From the NCBI RefSeq assembly GCF_021646545.1, contig NZ_JAKIRP010000018.1, positions 62,001 to 126,000 of the forward strand: 64,000 nt of DNA. Reading direction: 5' to 3'. This document shows positions 17,774 through 26,475 of the stretch, in pieces; position 1 is the stretch's first letter; every line of letters starts with the position of its first letter. The position numbers and the translations under genes are program-made. The notes under the pieces were generated by a model that was not told the DNA's origin, ran no database searches, and saw only the letters and a list, made by a program, of their open reading frames with translations. This DNA is from Chitinophaga filiformis (lineage in GTDB: Bacteria > Bacteroidota > Bacteroidia > Chitinophagales > Chitinophagaceae).

Positions 17774-17802
17774 AAAAAGCCCGACTGGTATACCAATCGG
17801 GC
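17774..17802 (-). terminator. Strong minus-strand terminator upstream of the tRNA array
   Basis: Minus-strand hairpin GCCCGATTGGTATACC... closing on GGTATACCAGTCGGGC, followed by TTTTTGTTTT. It sits just before the tRNA-Trp 5' end. It may end transcription entering from the minus-strand gene at 18110-18697, or act as an attenuator in the tRNA leader. Confidence 0.65.
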
Positions 17803-18109
17803 AGCATAATAACGTGTATATTAACGTCATACAATAGTCCGATTGGCGCCGTTTGGACACCAACACAAACCGTTATATGATATAATTGTCTTCATTGATG
17901 CAAATATAGAATCAATTTTAATTATCAACAAATAGAATTTTCTCAAAAGCTTAAGATTAGCTATACGACCCATATTTGAGCCATACGAAAGTTGATTGGC
18001 CGCCATTGTTTGGGTTCTACGTTTATAACCCCAAGCTACAACATAATGGATAGCTTAAATACGAAAGTCTATACGGTTTTTGTTGGGGCATTCGTCGTCC
18101 TTATGATCA
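17803..18109. other. AT-rich intergenic stretch
   Basis: No open frame with protein character on either strand. It probably contains the promoter of the minus-strand tRNA array and the 3' region of the gene at 18110. Nothing else recognised. Confidence 0.4.
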
Positions 18110-18697
18110 TCAGGGATCAGGTAGTAGGTCTACAATGATACCATGCTTAAAAGTGACGTTAAAAACGGGTGCAGGAATCAGGTTGTAGTAAAAGATCATG
18201 TCAAGATATCCTCCTGGTAATATACGAATATCAGCAAGGTCTCTAATGTACTCGTCATGGTCTTCTCTGGTTTCAATGACAGGGTGCATTTCATATGTGT
18301 GTGGCAACCCGGGTTGAATGTAAGTGGTAAAGAGCGCATAAACCGCATCCTGTAATTGCCTGATATTGGCGTCTATGTTAGCTGTAAAGTTGGTGTAGGT
18401 GTCTGCAAATTCATCGAGGAGGTGATAATTTTCGCCGAGGATCGGTGCTATTGGTTTGTAGTATTCATCGGGGTGTGCTTTGATGTAATTGGGTGTGTGC
18501 GAGATATCAGGGTCGCCCAGATATACCGGAAAAGCTTTGTTTCCGAAGAAAGGATGACTGAATTTGATAGGGGAGGAATAGCCTTCGCCTCTGCTGTCGA
18601 AGATCCTGCCCCAAAAAGGGTGTATTATATCCGGAAGTGTTTTCATCTTTGAATGAGTATTGAATCCGGTATCTGGAAAAGGCAGAACAGCATTCAT
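18110..18697 (-). CDS. Uncharacterised protein, possibly DUF6985/DUF2004-like
   Basis: A 195-residue soluble protein. Visible elements are HPFWGRIFDSRGEGYSSP, PVYLGDPD, a helical middle with DEFADTYTNFTANID, and DLADIRILPGGYLDMIFYY near the end. The opening WG...W/Y...F.G pattern and size recall the DUF6985/DUF2004 group, often found as orphan immunity-like genes; this resemblance is weak and from memory. ATG 18697 used; an internal ATG at 18646 (MKTLPDII) is also possible. Alone on the minus strand. Confidence 0.45.
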   Translation of the reverse strand: MNAVLPFPDTGFNTHSKMKTLPDIIHPFWGRIFDSRGEGYSSPIKFSHPFFGNKAFPVYLGDPDISHTPNYIKAHPDEYYKPIAPILGENYHLLDEFADTYTNFTANIDANIRQLQDAVYALFTTYIQPGLPHTYEMHPVIETREDHDEYIRDLADIRILPGGYLDMIFYYNLIPAPVFNVTFKHGIIVDLLPDP

Positions 18698-18725
18698 AAT
18701 GGTTTAAAAACGTAATATACGTAAT

Positions 18726-18899
18726 ATGGCCTTTAAAATCCTTTCTGCGTCATACAACCTTATCCGTGGATCAGGAACCCAGGGGCAACCACCAACAGTT
18801 AGCATAGTATCTCTAAAAAGAAGGGTAATATATATAGCAAAAACCGGTTATGCGGGCGTGCGAAAGCATATTAACATTGAATGTTTGGCAAAAAGGTAA
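18726..18899 (+). CDS. Possible 57-aa open frame
   Basis: ATG at 18726 opens a frame of 57 codons beginning MAFKILSASYNLIRGSG and ending ECLAKR. It is basic, with no signal peptide or known motif. It lies in the gap between two opposed genes. Reported because it nearly fills the gap; the composition gives no clear sign of coding. Confidence 0.15.
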   Translation: MAFKILSASYNLIRGSGTQGQPPTVSIVSLKRRVIYIAKTGYAGVRKHINIECLAKR

Positions 18900-18980
18900 A
18901 AAAAACGTTATTTGCTAATTGTTACAGGCCTCCATGACTGTAGTCATAAATGTTATACCTATTACTGCAAATTATCCCTG

Positions 18981-20141
18981 ATGAAAAATATTAGCTGGTT
19001 ATTCGTATCAATTTTTACGCTGTCTGCTACCATTACAAATGCACAATATGCTGATGATAACGTCACTGTACATGATCATCTCACATCCAAAGACCCATTT
19101 AAGACAAATGGTAAGTCCATAGATATCGACAGTAGCAAACTCACTAAAATCTCGCTGCCGGACACGGTTACTGAAGCCGTAAGCGGGGTAGATATATCAG
19201 GGATAGAAATAGTGAATGCAGTGAGCGACTCTACCATATTAGGCTACATACAGACAGGCATGTTCAATAAATGGAAGCCAGCAGCTGCAGACAAGCCGCT
19301 TACAGAATTTCTGCAATCTTTTGTAAATAAGCAATATACTTATCTCTATAAGAAAGACGCAGGAAAACTCCTTTGGGTTATACAGGAAGTACGTATAAGT
19401 GAAAGAACATTTAGTATGAGTGAGCGCAGCTTCCTGCATTTTAAGGCCATTTCCTATACCGGGGATAGTAATGGTAGATTCAGAAAGGTGGCAGCACTGG
19501 ATACCATCCTTGTAAGAGGCGGTATGGACGTCACGCGCAAACATGGCAACAACATAGCAGATGCTTTACAGTTATTATTGGCCAGATCTGTTCCGGCCCT
19601 ACAAGCTAATGACACTGCATACACAATATCCGAGGTAAAGGAGAAAGCATTAGCACGTTACAATGTACCTGCATTCCAGGCAAAAGAACATACAGATGGC
19701 ATTTATCTGACTTTTCAGGAATTTATTAACGACCAACCATCCTTTACTAATATTGCATATGATCTTGACGATAAGAAGGTACGCTTCTTTTATACAGACA
19801 GTACCGGAAAGAAGACCTATGTCGATAAATTCTGGGGAGTACGTAAAGAGGGGATGTTGCTTAAACAGCATTATAATGTGTTTATTCCTATTGATCAGAA
19901 TCAGACCAGTATCTACCTGGTAAATTATCTTGCCATGGCACGGCGGAATAACAATGCAATTGCCTGGAGAGCCGTGGGAGCTGGACTTGGCGGAGGACTT
20001 ATAGGAGGAGCTATATTGGGAGCTAGCGGAGGAGCCACAACTACAGGAGGTATTCCTTTGGTGGAAAACGTTCCATATATCGGGAAGAAAGCACCTTTGG
20101 CTACCCGTGTAGATATTGAAACAGGCGAATTCTCATTGTAA
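18981..20141 (+). CDS. Secreted protein of unknown function with Gly-rich segment
   Basis: A 386-residue exported protein. ATG 18981 was chosen because the signal peptide follows at once (ISWLFVSIFTLSATITNAQ). The mature part is alpha/beta without recognised domains. Near the C-terminus a Gly/Ala-rich, glycine-zipper-like stretch (AVGAGLGGGLIGGAILGASG, residues about 336-355) could insert in a membrane, followed by a short tail. A strong terminator follows 19 bp after the stop, so it is monocistronic. Confidence 0.6.
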   Translation: MKNISWLFVSIFTLSATITNAQYADDNVTVHDHLTSKDPFKTNGKSIDIDSSKLTKISLPDTVTEAVSGVDISGIEIVNAVSDSTILGYIQTGMFNKWKPAAADKPLTEFLQSFVNKQYTYLYKKDAGKLLWVIQEVRISERTFSMSERSFLHFKAISYTGDSNGRFRKVAALDTILVRGGMDVTRKHGNNIADALQLLLARSVPALQANDTAYTISEVKEKALARYNVPAFQAKEHTDGIYLTFQEFINDQPSFTNIAYDLDDKKVRFFYTDSTGKKTYVDKFWGVRKEGMLLKQHYNVFIPIDQNQTSIYLVNYLAMARRNNNAIAWRAVGAGLGGGLIGGAILGASGGATTTGGIPLVENVPYIGKKAPLATRVDIETGEFSL

Positions 20142-20160
20142 TTTTCTATCAGTATAAAGC

Positions 20161-20197
20161 AAAAGGGAGAAATCATCCAGTGATTTCTCCCTTTTGC
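20161..20197 (+). terminator. Rho-independent terminator
   Basis: A 15-bp perfect stem (AAAAGGGAGAAATCA and complement) with loop TCCAG, ending in CCCTTTTGCTTT. It can work in both directions because the 5' side is A-rich. Confidence 0.8.
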
Positions 20198-20555
20198 TTT
20201 ATATCAATCATCATATCCGGTCCCTGCTCCTGGAAAGGTGTTCGATCAATCGGCCATCAACCATTTGTGCCTGGTAATGGGAGATTTTCAAACCAAATAA
20301 TTTTGATTATCAGTAAATTACGGGCACTTGAAAGTGTATTAAGTTGAGTATAATTGATAAGTTGCTTACCAGACCGGCTTTTTAGTGGTTGTCCGGACTA
20401 AGTTTAAGCTCTGCCTTTAAAGGCCAAATAGTCTGGTGGTACAAATCAGGAATCTTTATTCACCTGTTGTAGAAAGCGGTTTATATTTGATGTTTTGATC
20501 AGGAGGCAGCAACTGCAGGTGCAGCAATTTCTACAAGTATTATAATTGAAAAGAC
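20198..20555. promoter_or_regulatory. Intergenic region with -7 element of the K+ channel gene
   Basis: No gene seen in this 358-bp gap. TATATTTG at 20482-20489 matches the Bacteroidota -7 consensus TAnnTTTG exactly, 67 bp before the channel ATG. No TTG at the ideal -33 spacing is evident (one lies at 20467). Confidence 0.45.
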
Positions 20556-21377
20556 ATGGAGCAGGACACACGAGTTACATGGAGAAACAGACTTCACAAT
20601 ACTATTTATGAATCAAACACGATTGCAGGAAGGATATTTGACATCGCCTTATTGATCCTGATCATTTTAAGTATTGTCGTTGTGATGCTTGATAGCATTC
20701 AAATTTATCGTCAGCGATACGGCCAAATCTTTTACATGATGGAATGGTATTTCACTATTCTGTTTACGGTGGAATATATCCTTCGTTTAATAAGCATTAA
20801 GAAGCCTTTACGGTACGTTGTCTCTTTCTTCGGTGTAATTGATCTGCTGGCAATTCTTCCATCTTACCTGAGTGTATTTGTTATTGTTGGCGCTCAATCG
20901 TTGTTGGTGCTTCGTGCATTGCGACTACTACGCATATTCCGCATTTTTAAGTTGACCCACTTTCTGACTGAGATAGATTTTTTGAAAACAGCCATTTCGA
21001 GCAGTATGAAGAAGATCACCGTCTTTATGCTGGTAGTGCTTTTTACTGTCATTATTCTTGGATCTGTCATGTATCTTGTAGAAAATGGTGAAAATGGTTT
21101 TGCCAGCATTCCGGATAGTATATATTGGGCGATTGTGACAATTACCACGGTTGGCTATGGCGATATAGCACCGGTTACTCCGCTAGGTAAATTCATTGCT
21201 TCCATCATGATGTTTATTGGCTATGGAATTATTGCTGTTCCGACAGGCATTGTAACAAATGAAATGGTGAACGCCACAAGAGCCAGGAAGCATGGCCATG
21301 AGGCGTGTCCCGGATGTGGAAGGGAAGGGCATGACAGGGATGCGGTACATTGTAAATATTGCGGCGCTTTATTGTGA
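20556..21377 (+). CDS. Voltage-gated potassium channel with C-terminal zinc ribbon
   Basis: A 273-residue Kv-type six-helix channel of the inner membrane. S1 covers about residues 27-47; S4 carries regularly spaced Arg (LRALRLLRIFRIFKL, 119-133); the pore loop holds the K+ selectivity filter TVGYGD (198-203); and S6 ends with GIIAVPTGIVTNEM. A cytosolic C-terminal double CxxC module, CPGCG...CKYCGALL, forms a zinc ribbon, an uncommon addition to this short channel type and perhaps a metal- or redox-sensing or assembly module. The gene is convergent with the next gene, 7 bp away. Confidence 0.9.
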   Translation: MEQDTRVTWRNRLHNTIYESNTIAGRIFDIALLILIILSIVVVMLDSIQIYRQRYGQIFYMMEWYFTILFTVEYILRLISIKKPLRYVVSFFGVIDLLAILPSYLSVFVIVGAQSLLVLRALRLLRIFRIFKLTHFLTEIDFLKTAISSSMKKITVFMLVVLFTVIILGSVMYLVENGENGFASIPDSIYWAIVTITTVGYGDIAPVTPLGKFIASIMMFIGYGIIAVPTGIVTNEMVNATRARKHGHEACPGCGREGHDRDAVHCKYCGALL

Positions 21378-21384
21378 TATACAA

Positions 21385-21753
21385 TTAATTTTTTCTACTC
21401 CATAAACGCAGCAGCAGAACATTAAGCACGGTGAGCACGCATAGATACAAGATGGGTTTGTGATGATACAGTCCCTGGCATATGCGGCTCAGCGATATCA
21501 GAACGGTTATCCATAATAAGATGAGGGACAACCTGTCCAGCTTGACTGAGCTATACAAGCCAGCAAGATACAGCAGCAAATGGCCAGTTATTATGTGGAC
21601 AAGGTACCAGGCAAGAAACTGTTTGCCTGCCAGGTGATATGGGAACCAGCTGGCCAGGAACAAGCCGCCAAATATGCAAGGTAATAAGAGATAGCCTGCT
21701 ACGCCCGGCAGATAGCCTGTTTTAAACATTGGTACTACATTTTTTTGTTTCAT
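21385..21753 (-). CDS. Small integral membrane protein
   Basis: A 122-residue protein with about four hydrophobic helices (GYLLLPCIFGGLFLASW, FLAWYLVHIITGHLLLYLAG, LILLWITVLISL, ILYLCVLTVLNVLLL). ATG 21753 was chosen; the longer frame to 21861 only reads the Gly/Cys repeat of the upstream gene in another frame. It begins 10 bp after the Gly/Cys-tailed protein and is almost surely cotranslated with it. Unknown function; a membrane partner of that protein is a fair guess. Confidence 0.6.
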   Translation of the reverse strand: MKQKNVVPMFKTGYLPGVAGYLLLPCIFGGLFLASWFPYHLAGKQFLAWYLVHIITGHLLLYLAGLYSSVKLDRLSLILLWITVLISLSRICQGLYHHKPILYLCVLTVLNVLLLRLWSRKN

Positions 21754-21763
21754 AATTCTATTT

Positions 21764-22504
21764 TTAACTTCCGCATCCTCCGCATCCGCCACCACACCCG
21801 CTACCACATCCACTGCTGCAGCTACTTCCGCAACTACTTCCACTACTGCCATCACTGTCATTCTTTTTTCTTTTCTCTTCAGTATTATTTCCCCGCGAGC
21901 CGGCTATGATGGATCCAAGGGCTATCATACAGCCTATGGCAATGGGAAAAAACGATGTAGAGGTTTCGTTGCAGGCAGTAAGAAAGAAGAAGGGCAGCGG
22001 GAGTGTAGGAAGGATAAATCTTTTTAGGAACCGCGAGAGCGGGTTGGTGGAGGAGTGTTTGTCATCCCAGTATTCAGGTGGTGGTTCTGTATGGAACGTG
22101 TTGCGGTAAAGATCAAGGGTATCTGCCCGCCAGTTCCCGTGTTTGTTTCTTTCCTGTTGCCCGCCTGCTGAAGGATGGTGATGGATGTTGCGATTCAATG
22201 TTTTTCCGCAAAATTCTTCCCAGTAGTTCTGTGTGTAGATCAGGTGCAGATGCCATACCTCATCAATCACTTTGGAAGGCGAGGCACCCTGTGGTGAAAT
22301 GCAACAGAGGAAAATAAACTTCCGGTATTCTTCTATGGCTTTCAACCCGAAATTGTAGTTCCATTTGTTCTCCCGTGCAAGCCTGTGTGAAAAGGGAAGC
22401 CGGGCATCAGGGGCATCCAGGGGAAAGGATAAGATCCTTTGCCATAGCAGCGCCTGTTCTTCCCTGGTAAGTGCTGTTGTTTGATTCATAACTGTTTGTT
22501 TCAT
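21764..22504 (-). CDS. Glycine-rich-domain (GRDP/TIGR04222-like) protein with Gly/Cys tail
   Basis: A 246-residue protein. The N-terminal half carries the signature of the GRDP-1/TIGR04222-type family: YRKFIFLCCISP, then VIDEVWHLHLIYTQNYWEEF with the typical DEVWH-LHL-YT-NYW residues. One or two hydrophobic segments follow (LPTLPLPFFFLTAC, FFPIAIGCMIALGSIIAG), and a C-terminal low-complexity tail is built of Ser, Gly and Cys (SSCGSSCSSGCGSGC and on). ATG 22504 chosen over 22525. The tail could bind metal or be crosslinked. Forms a two-gene unit with the small membrane protein. Confidence 0.7.
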   Translation of the reverse strand: MKQTVMNQTTALTREEQALLWQRILSFPLDAPDARLPFSHRLARENKWNYNFGLKAIEEYRKFIFLCCISPQGASPSKVIDEVWHLHLIYTQNYWEEFCGKTLNRNIHHHPSAGGQQERNKHGNWRADTLDLYRNTFHTEPPPEYWDDKHSSTNPLSRFLKRFILPTLPLPFFFLTACNETSTSFFPIAIGCMIALGSIIAGSRGNNTEEKRKKNDSDGSSGSSCGSSCSSGCGSGCGGGCGGCGS

Positions 22505-22599
22505 TGTTTTTTTATACTGATACAAAGCTCGCCCTGTTCGCTAAGATGGACGTATTGGAATTATCCTTTGGAGTCTTATTTTCGTATTAAAATCGTATT

Positions 22600-23484
22600 A
22601 TGACAACAGACGAACTGGCGCACCTCGAACGGCTTATGAATTACATTGCCCATCATTTTATCAGGAAGAGCAGCTGGGAAGATGTGTCAAAGGCAGAATG
22701 GCTTTATATTTCAGCCGAATTCAACAAGTTAATGCTGAAAGGTAAGCAGCTGCAGGAAGAGGCTTCCTTCCTGGGAGATAACTATTTCTATGAGCACCTC
22801 ATCATTAAAAGACTGAAGGCTGCAAAGGCAGGGAAAGCATTGGCCGGCATCAGCAGCCCTAATTTCGGAAAAATGAATACCATAGCCAGTATATTGGGCT
22901 ATGACAGCTATATGGATTTCCTCAGGAATGCCGCTACCGTTTTTAGTTTCCACGAGCTCAAAATCAATATTCCGCTGGGAGTGATGAACACCGCTTTATT
23001 GGATCATCTTACGGGATGCTGGTATTGTTATAACAGCAATCTGCCGCTGACAGGCCCTGGTGCCAGAGAGGAAAGAGTAAGGCGGTCTGCTATGGAGATC
23101 TATCAATCAGGGGATGAATACCTGGTGGAACGCAGCGGTAAGGACAATCATATGTATTACGGCAAGATCACTGCCTATGCCGACTACGTTTTCATCATCA
23201 TGAACAGTACTACTTTCATCCGCCAGAGACATTTTATTGGCCGGGTGAAAGATGCTACCCGTAAGCTGAAGCAAAAAGATTTCAGTGTAAACCAGATGAA
23301 TTTTGTAAGTACTTGTGTTAGCTTCAGCGAAGACCCTGTAGCGCTGAACGAAATATTTGACCGCGTACCGGCAGGCGATTTTGAGCGGCTATCCGTTGAT
23401 TTACCTCTAAGCAGCCCTGAATTGCCGCCTCACATCCTGCAACAGCTTAAGAATAAAGGTCTGCACCAGATTTCCGATTATTGA
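22600..23484 (+). CDS. Hypothetical cytosolic protein (294 aa)
   Basis: Soluble protein with a helical N-terminal region (HLERLMNYIAHHFIRKSSWED, about the first 110 residues) including SILGYDSYMDFLRN, and a beta-rich C-terminal region starting near TGCWYCYNSNLPLTG. It diverges from the GRDP-like gene with a 95-bp shared promoter region. No family recognised. The two-part structure suggests a ligand- or nucleic-acid-binding regulator, which is speculation. Confidence 0.5.
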   Translation: MTTDELAHLERLMNYIAHHFIRKSSWEDVSKAEWLYISAEFNKLMLKGKQLQEEASFLGDNYFYEHLIIKRLKAAKAGKALAGISSPNFGKMNTIASILGYDSYMDFLRNAATVFSFHELKINIPLGVMNTALLDHLTGCWYCYNSNLPLTGPGAREERVRRSAMEIYQSGDEYLVERSGKDNHMYYGKITAYADYVFIIMNSTTFIRQRHFIGRVKDATRKLKQKDFSVNQMNFVSTCVSFSEDPVALNEIFDRVPAGDFERLSVDLPLSSPELPPHILQQLKNKGLHQISDY

Positions 23485-23567
23485 TATACGAACACTAAAG
23501 TGGAAACCGTCTGTGGACCTGTTTGTTATCCTAAGGCAGAAAGGAGGAAAGTAATAAGGATTTGTGT

Positions 23568-24266
23568 TCAACAGATCAGCAACAACCTATTCTTTCCGGA
23601 TTTTTCCTTTGGAGCACGGTGAATACAGGGAGGAACCTGGCTTTCAGGATGATCAACCGCCAATCTCCATAGATGACCAAGGCCTAAGCTTACCGGACGT
23701 GCATCAGGTTTAGCCTGATAGTGCAGATCAAAGAAATGTTCACTTAAGAATGAGTCAAAACCTTCATCTGTGCCATGATATAGCTTTCTGAGCTCATCAC
23801 GTATTTCTGGAATAAGTACTTTTTTTATGCCTTGCGAATTTGGCAATATTTCACTTGAATCGCCATGGTAAGTGCATAAAAAGGTATCGACCGGTACTGG
23901 AGAGCGATCCACATGAAAAGAATAAACATCGGTTGGAAAAAAGGGGTAGGTATTATCCCGATCGTAGTAGTTGATCACATTCAGGACTGGCGATGCGCCA
24001 TGAGCTTTCAATAGCTTCAAGTCATTTAAAAGAATTTCACGGGCAAGTTGCCCTTGTTCACTGAGCCGAAGTTCGCGAAGTTCCTCTTGTTCAATTTCCG
24101 TTATATTTCCACTTAGCGCTATCTTATCAACAATCTCGGAAAAATCACCTGTTAGTTTACGCGTCCAGCAAATCGCATTTACTTCTCCATTAAATGGCGT
24201 AGAAACAAGGTCCTTAAAATTTGTGACGCAGCGGATCTGATTCTCAGCGTGAGATAAATCTATCAT
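23568..24266 (-). CDS. DUF1826-family protein
   Basis: A 232-residue soluble protein with the layout of DUF1826: FHVDRSPVPVDTFLCTYHGD in the middle, then GLGHLWRLAVDHP, a CIHRAP motif and a closing basic NRLLLIC strand. In Proteobacteria DUF1826 genes are often near zinc-responsive COG0523 genes, but no such neighbour exists here. ATG 24266 was preferred to the TTG at 24326. The conserved His/Asp (FHVD) and HR motifs hint at a metal site. Biochemical role unknown. Confidence 0.6.
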   Translation of the reverse strand: MIDLSHAENQIRCVTNFKDLVSTPFNGEVNAICWTRKLTGDFSEIVDKIALSGNITEIEQEELRELRLSEQGQLAREILLNDLKLLKAHGASPVLNVINYYDRDNTYPFFPTDVYSFHVDRSPVPVDTFLCTYHGDSSEILPNSQGIKKVLIPEIRDELRKLYHGTDEGFDSFLSEHFFDLHYQAKPDARPVSLGLGHLWRLAVDHPESQVPPCIHRAPKEKSGKNRLLLIC

Positions 24267-24407
24267 GACAGGTAATGTAAATATAGCATCATTTGACAAC
24301 GAAGTATGGGAATAGTGGCTGGTCAAGCCAGGACAAATACTGGTTGAAAAACTTTTGATAAAGATAAGAACAAAAAGTTAACAGATAATATCCAGCCCCC
24401 GGGTACC

Positions 24408-24638
24408 TTAGATCTTTGGTAGCCGTTCTTCTGCTATAGCAGTGTGAATGTCTTCTACAAATTTGTTACAAGCGTATACACTCCATCTTGCAGCGCTTTC
24501 TTTAAAATTGTTGCCTTTCATATCGACCTTATAATTGAAAATAGTCTTTTCAATATATTCAACCAGCTTATTGATTGTCCACGAAGGTGCGTACGCATTT
24601 CTTTTTCTGATTGCAGCCGCAAGTGCCTCTTGCATCTT
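24408..24638 (-). CDS. Small hypothetical protein or gene remnant
   Basis: Minus-strand frame with protein-like sequence: MQEALAAAIRKRNAYAPSW, KLVEYIEKTIFNYKVDMKG, SARWSVYACNKF-type helices. The frame is open up to 24740, but that part overlaps the promoter and start of the divergent lipoprotein gene, so ATG 24638 (76 residues) is more plausible. It may be an intact small helical protein or the 3' remnant of a longer gene. No family recognised. Confidence 0.35.
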   Translation of the reverse strand, partial: KMQEALAAAIRKRNAYAPSWTINKLVEYIEKTIFNYKVDMKGNNFKESAARWSVYACNKFVEDIHTAIAEERLPKI

Positions 24639-24677
24639 ACCTATATTGGCTTTGAACAACTTCCTTTCTATTAAAAA

Positions 24678-24706
24678 TTTGAGTAATTTTGATTTTCCTA
24701 TATTTG
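24678..24706 (+). promoter_or_regulatory. Promoter of the lipoprotein gene
   Basis: TTTG at 24678-24681, a 17-bp spacer and TATATTTG at 24699-24706 match the Bacteroidota -33/-7 consensus (TTTG, N17-23, TAnnTTTG). The ATG of the lipoprotein lies 18 bp beyond. Confidence 0.7.
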
Positions 24707-24724
24707 TCCCGAAATCCAGAAACC

Positions 24725-25855
24725 ATGAAATATATACCACTGTTGTTAGCTGTCTTCTTTTTTGCCTGCAAGAAAAATGACAATGCCGCCGAATATGAAC
24801 GCCTAACCCAATGGGCCAACGCCAGTAAAATCAACATCGTCGATGTAACTACGAGTACGGCTGATCTTCATATAGATAGTGATAGTGCCGGGGCGATGCC
24901 CAGCGGTTACCAGCGCATCTTACTTGTAACCCTTGGAAGTACTACCAGGGAAATTCCATTTACAGGAAGTGATATCACACTCACTGACCTTGAGCGTGGT
25001 AATGTGTATGAGCTGAGGATCAAAGTTGTGTTCGGCGTAAAGACCTATCAGACCGACAGGACATTACTTGAAACTGATGCCCTGGAATATGATTACGCTC
25101 GTATTTATTACGATCGCTCGCAGTTTAAAGACTGGCAGTTGCCGTATAGCGATTCAAACATGATATTCAGATCAGATTTCTCACAGCTGTACGTTTACGG
25201 ACCAGGCGTTGGAGAAAGAGTAGCGAAGTTTGTTAACAGGGATAATCCTTTAGATTCTGTAGAAATTAAATCGACTCAGCTAGGTGAAACCACAAGCATT
25301 ATCGCCTGGAGTAAATGGTTACCAGCCGAGCCATATGTTCAATATAAATATTATTACCTCGTGTATGGGAAGCAGGTATTGAACAGTTACTACGGCTGGA
25401 AGCACAATGTTAAGGATACTGCATATTTTAAAGTGTTCAACACAAGTCATTATATCAGTTCAGCCTCCTATACTCCTTCGAGTGGGTCCAACGAGTGCGG
25501 CTTGCTGACTTTAAAAGGATTTTTTGGTAGTGATACGCCCGATGGAAGTACGGTGAATTTCGACGGTGAGCTGGGGCAGCGTTTGGGTGGACCATGGGAT
25601 AGAAGCCTGGTGATTCAACAAAATGGAGTCACTGTCAAAACCATCCAATTGACGGAAACAGATGCCGGTACCTGTGAAAGCGGGGTTTGGATCTCCAACA
25701 AAAAGTTCTCTGATGAAGGCATTTATTATTATCATAACATAGAAGATATTATAGTGAAGATATCATTGCCATCAGGTACATATTCAATACATACTGAGGC
25801 AGCAATGCGGCGCCAGGGAACGAAGTTCTCCCAATCGTATGAACTGAAGATCTGA
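24725..25855 (+). CDS. Secreted lipoprotein with fibronectin-like N-terminal part
   Basis: A 376-residue protein with a lipoprotein signal (MKYIPLLLAVFFFACKKND, lipobox Cys about 15). The first domain (residues 25-115) reads like an FnIII-type fold: INIVDVTTSTADLHID, ITLTDLERGNVYELRIKV. The rest is beta-rich with no known motif and ends in a jelly-roll-like stretch (GTYSIHTEAAMRRQG). No catalytic signature. It probably faces the periplasm or cell surface. Promoter and terminator both recognisable, so monocistronic. Confidence 0.65.
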   Translation: MKYIPLLLAVFFFACKKNDNAAEYERLTQWANASKINIVDVTTSTADLHIDSDSAGAMPSGYQRILLVTLGSTTREIPFTGSDITLTDLERGNVYELRIKVVFGVKTYQTDRTLLETDALEYDYARIYYDRSQFKDWQLPYSDSNMIFRSDFSQLYVYGPGVGERVAKFVNRDNPLDSVEIKSTQLGETTSIIAWSKWLPAEPYVQYKYYYLVYGKQVLNSYYGWKHNVKDTAYFKVFNTSHYISSASYTPSSGSNECGLLTLKGFFGSDTPDGSTVNFDGELGQRLGGPWDRSLVIQQNGVTVKTIQLTETDAGTCESGVWISNKKFSDEGIYYYHNIEDIIVKISLPSGTYSIHTEAAMRRQGTKFSQSYELKI

Positions 25856-25895
25856 TCCACTTTGATAGAGATAATGTCCCACAAGACATGCAGGG

Positions 25896-25927
25896 GAAGC
25901 TGCCTCACTTTGAGACGGCTTCTTTTT
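25896..25927 (+). terminator. Rho-independent terminator
   Basis: Hairpin GAAGCTGCCTCA...TGAGACGGCTTC with one mismatch and loop CTT, then TTTTT. 40 bp after the lipoprotein stop. Shares the CCTCA/TGAGA core with other terminators here. Confidence 0.7.
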
Positions 25928-26096
25928 GCGTTTTAAGTGACTGGTAGCGAAGTGATTAAAGGAGTTTGTAAAACTAACAAGTAGTTGGTATTTTTACAAC
26001 TTCGGGGATTAAATGCCTGGCAAAGGTAAAAACACCAGACGCTACTATTCAGTCTGCTTGCACAGCACTCATTTAATTCCTTTTTAACTAAATCTT

Positions 26097-26462
26097 ATGA
26101 AGATGTACAAACTATTATGTGGATTCCTGGTGCTTTTCTGCCTGCAAACCAAAGCACAGTCCAAAGATTCGTTGAATGTAAAGCTGGCTGAAGCCAAACG
26201 CGAGATATTGGCGAATGTCGTTATTAACGACAACGCGAATAAGGCGTTTGATGTCCTGACGCAGAAAGCAACAGAGGCATATCAGCAAGACGGATCAAGT
26301 AAAAATCTGGCTAAGATCCTCGAACGCTACCGGACATTGTTAACAGAAATCAAAGGTGCACAGACGCCTAAAATCAACAATACCGAAGAGTATGAAGTTA
26401 GCGTTGAATCTATCAAAAAAGCTAAGTTGAAACTCTGCCCTCTCTATCCTTTTTGCAATTAA
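26097..26462 (+). CDS. Small secreted protein with C-terminal CPLYPFC motif
   Basis: A 121-residue protein with a clear signal peptide (LLCGFLVLFCLQTKAQ). The mature part is about 100 mostly helical, charged residues (AEAKREILANVVINDNANK), ending abruptly in KLCPLYPFCN with two Cys five residues apart. The terminal Cys pair could form a small disulfide loop. No homologous family recognised and no partner gene adjacent; downstream lies a recombinase relic. Confidence 0.6.
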   Translation: MKMYKLLCGFLVLFCLQTKAQSKDSLNVKLAEAKREILANVVINDNANKAFDVLTQKATEAYQQDGSSKNLAKILERYRTLLTEIKGAQTPKINNTEEYEVSVESIKKAKLKLCPLYPFCN

Positions 26463-26475
26463 GTGTTGATATTGA

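Noticed and set aside
21385..21861. Longer version of the small membrane protein with an Ala/Val-rich start
   Set aside because: The extra residues are the Gly/Cys repeat of the upstream gene read in another frame.
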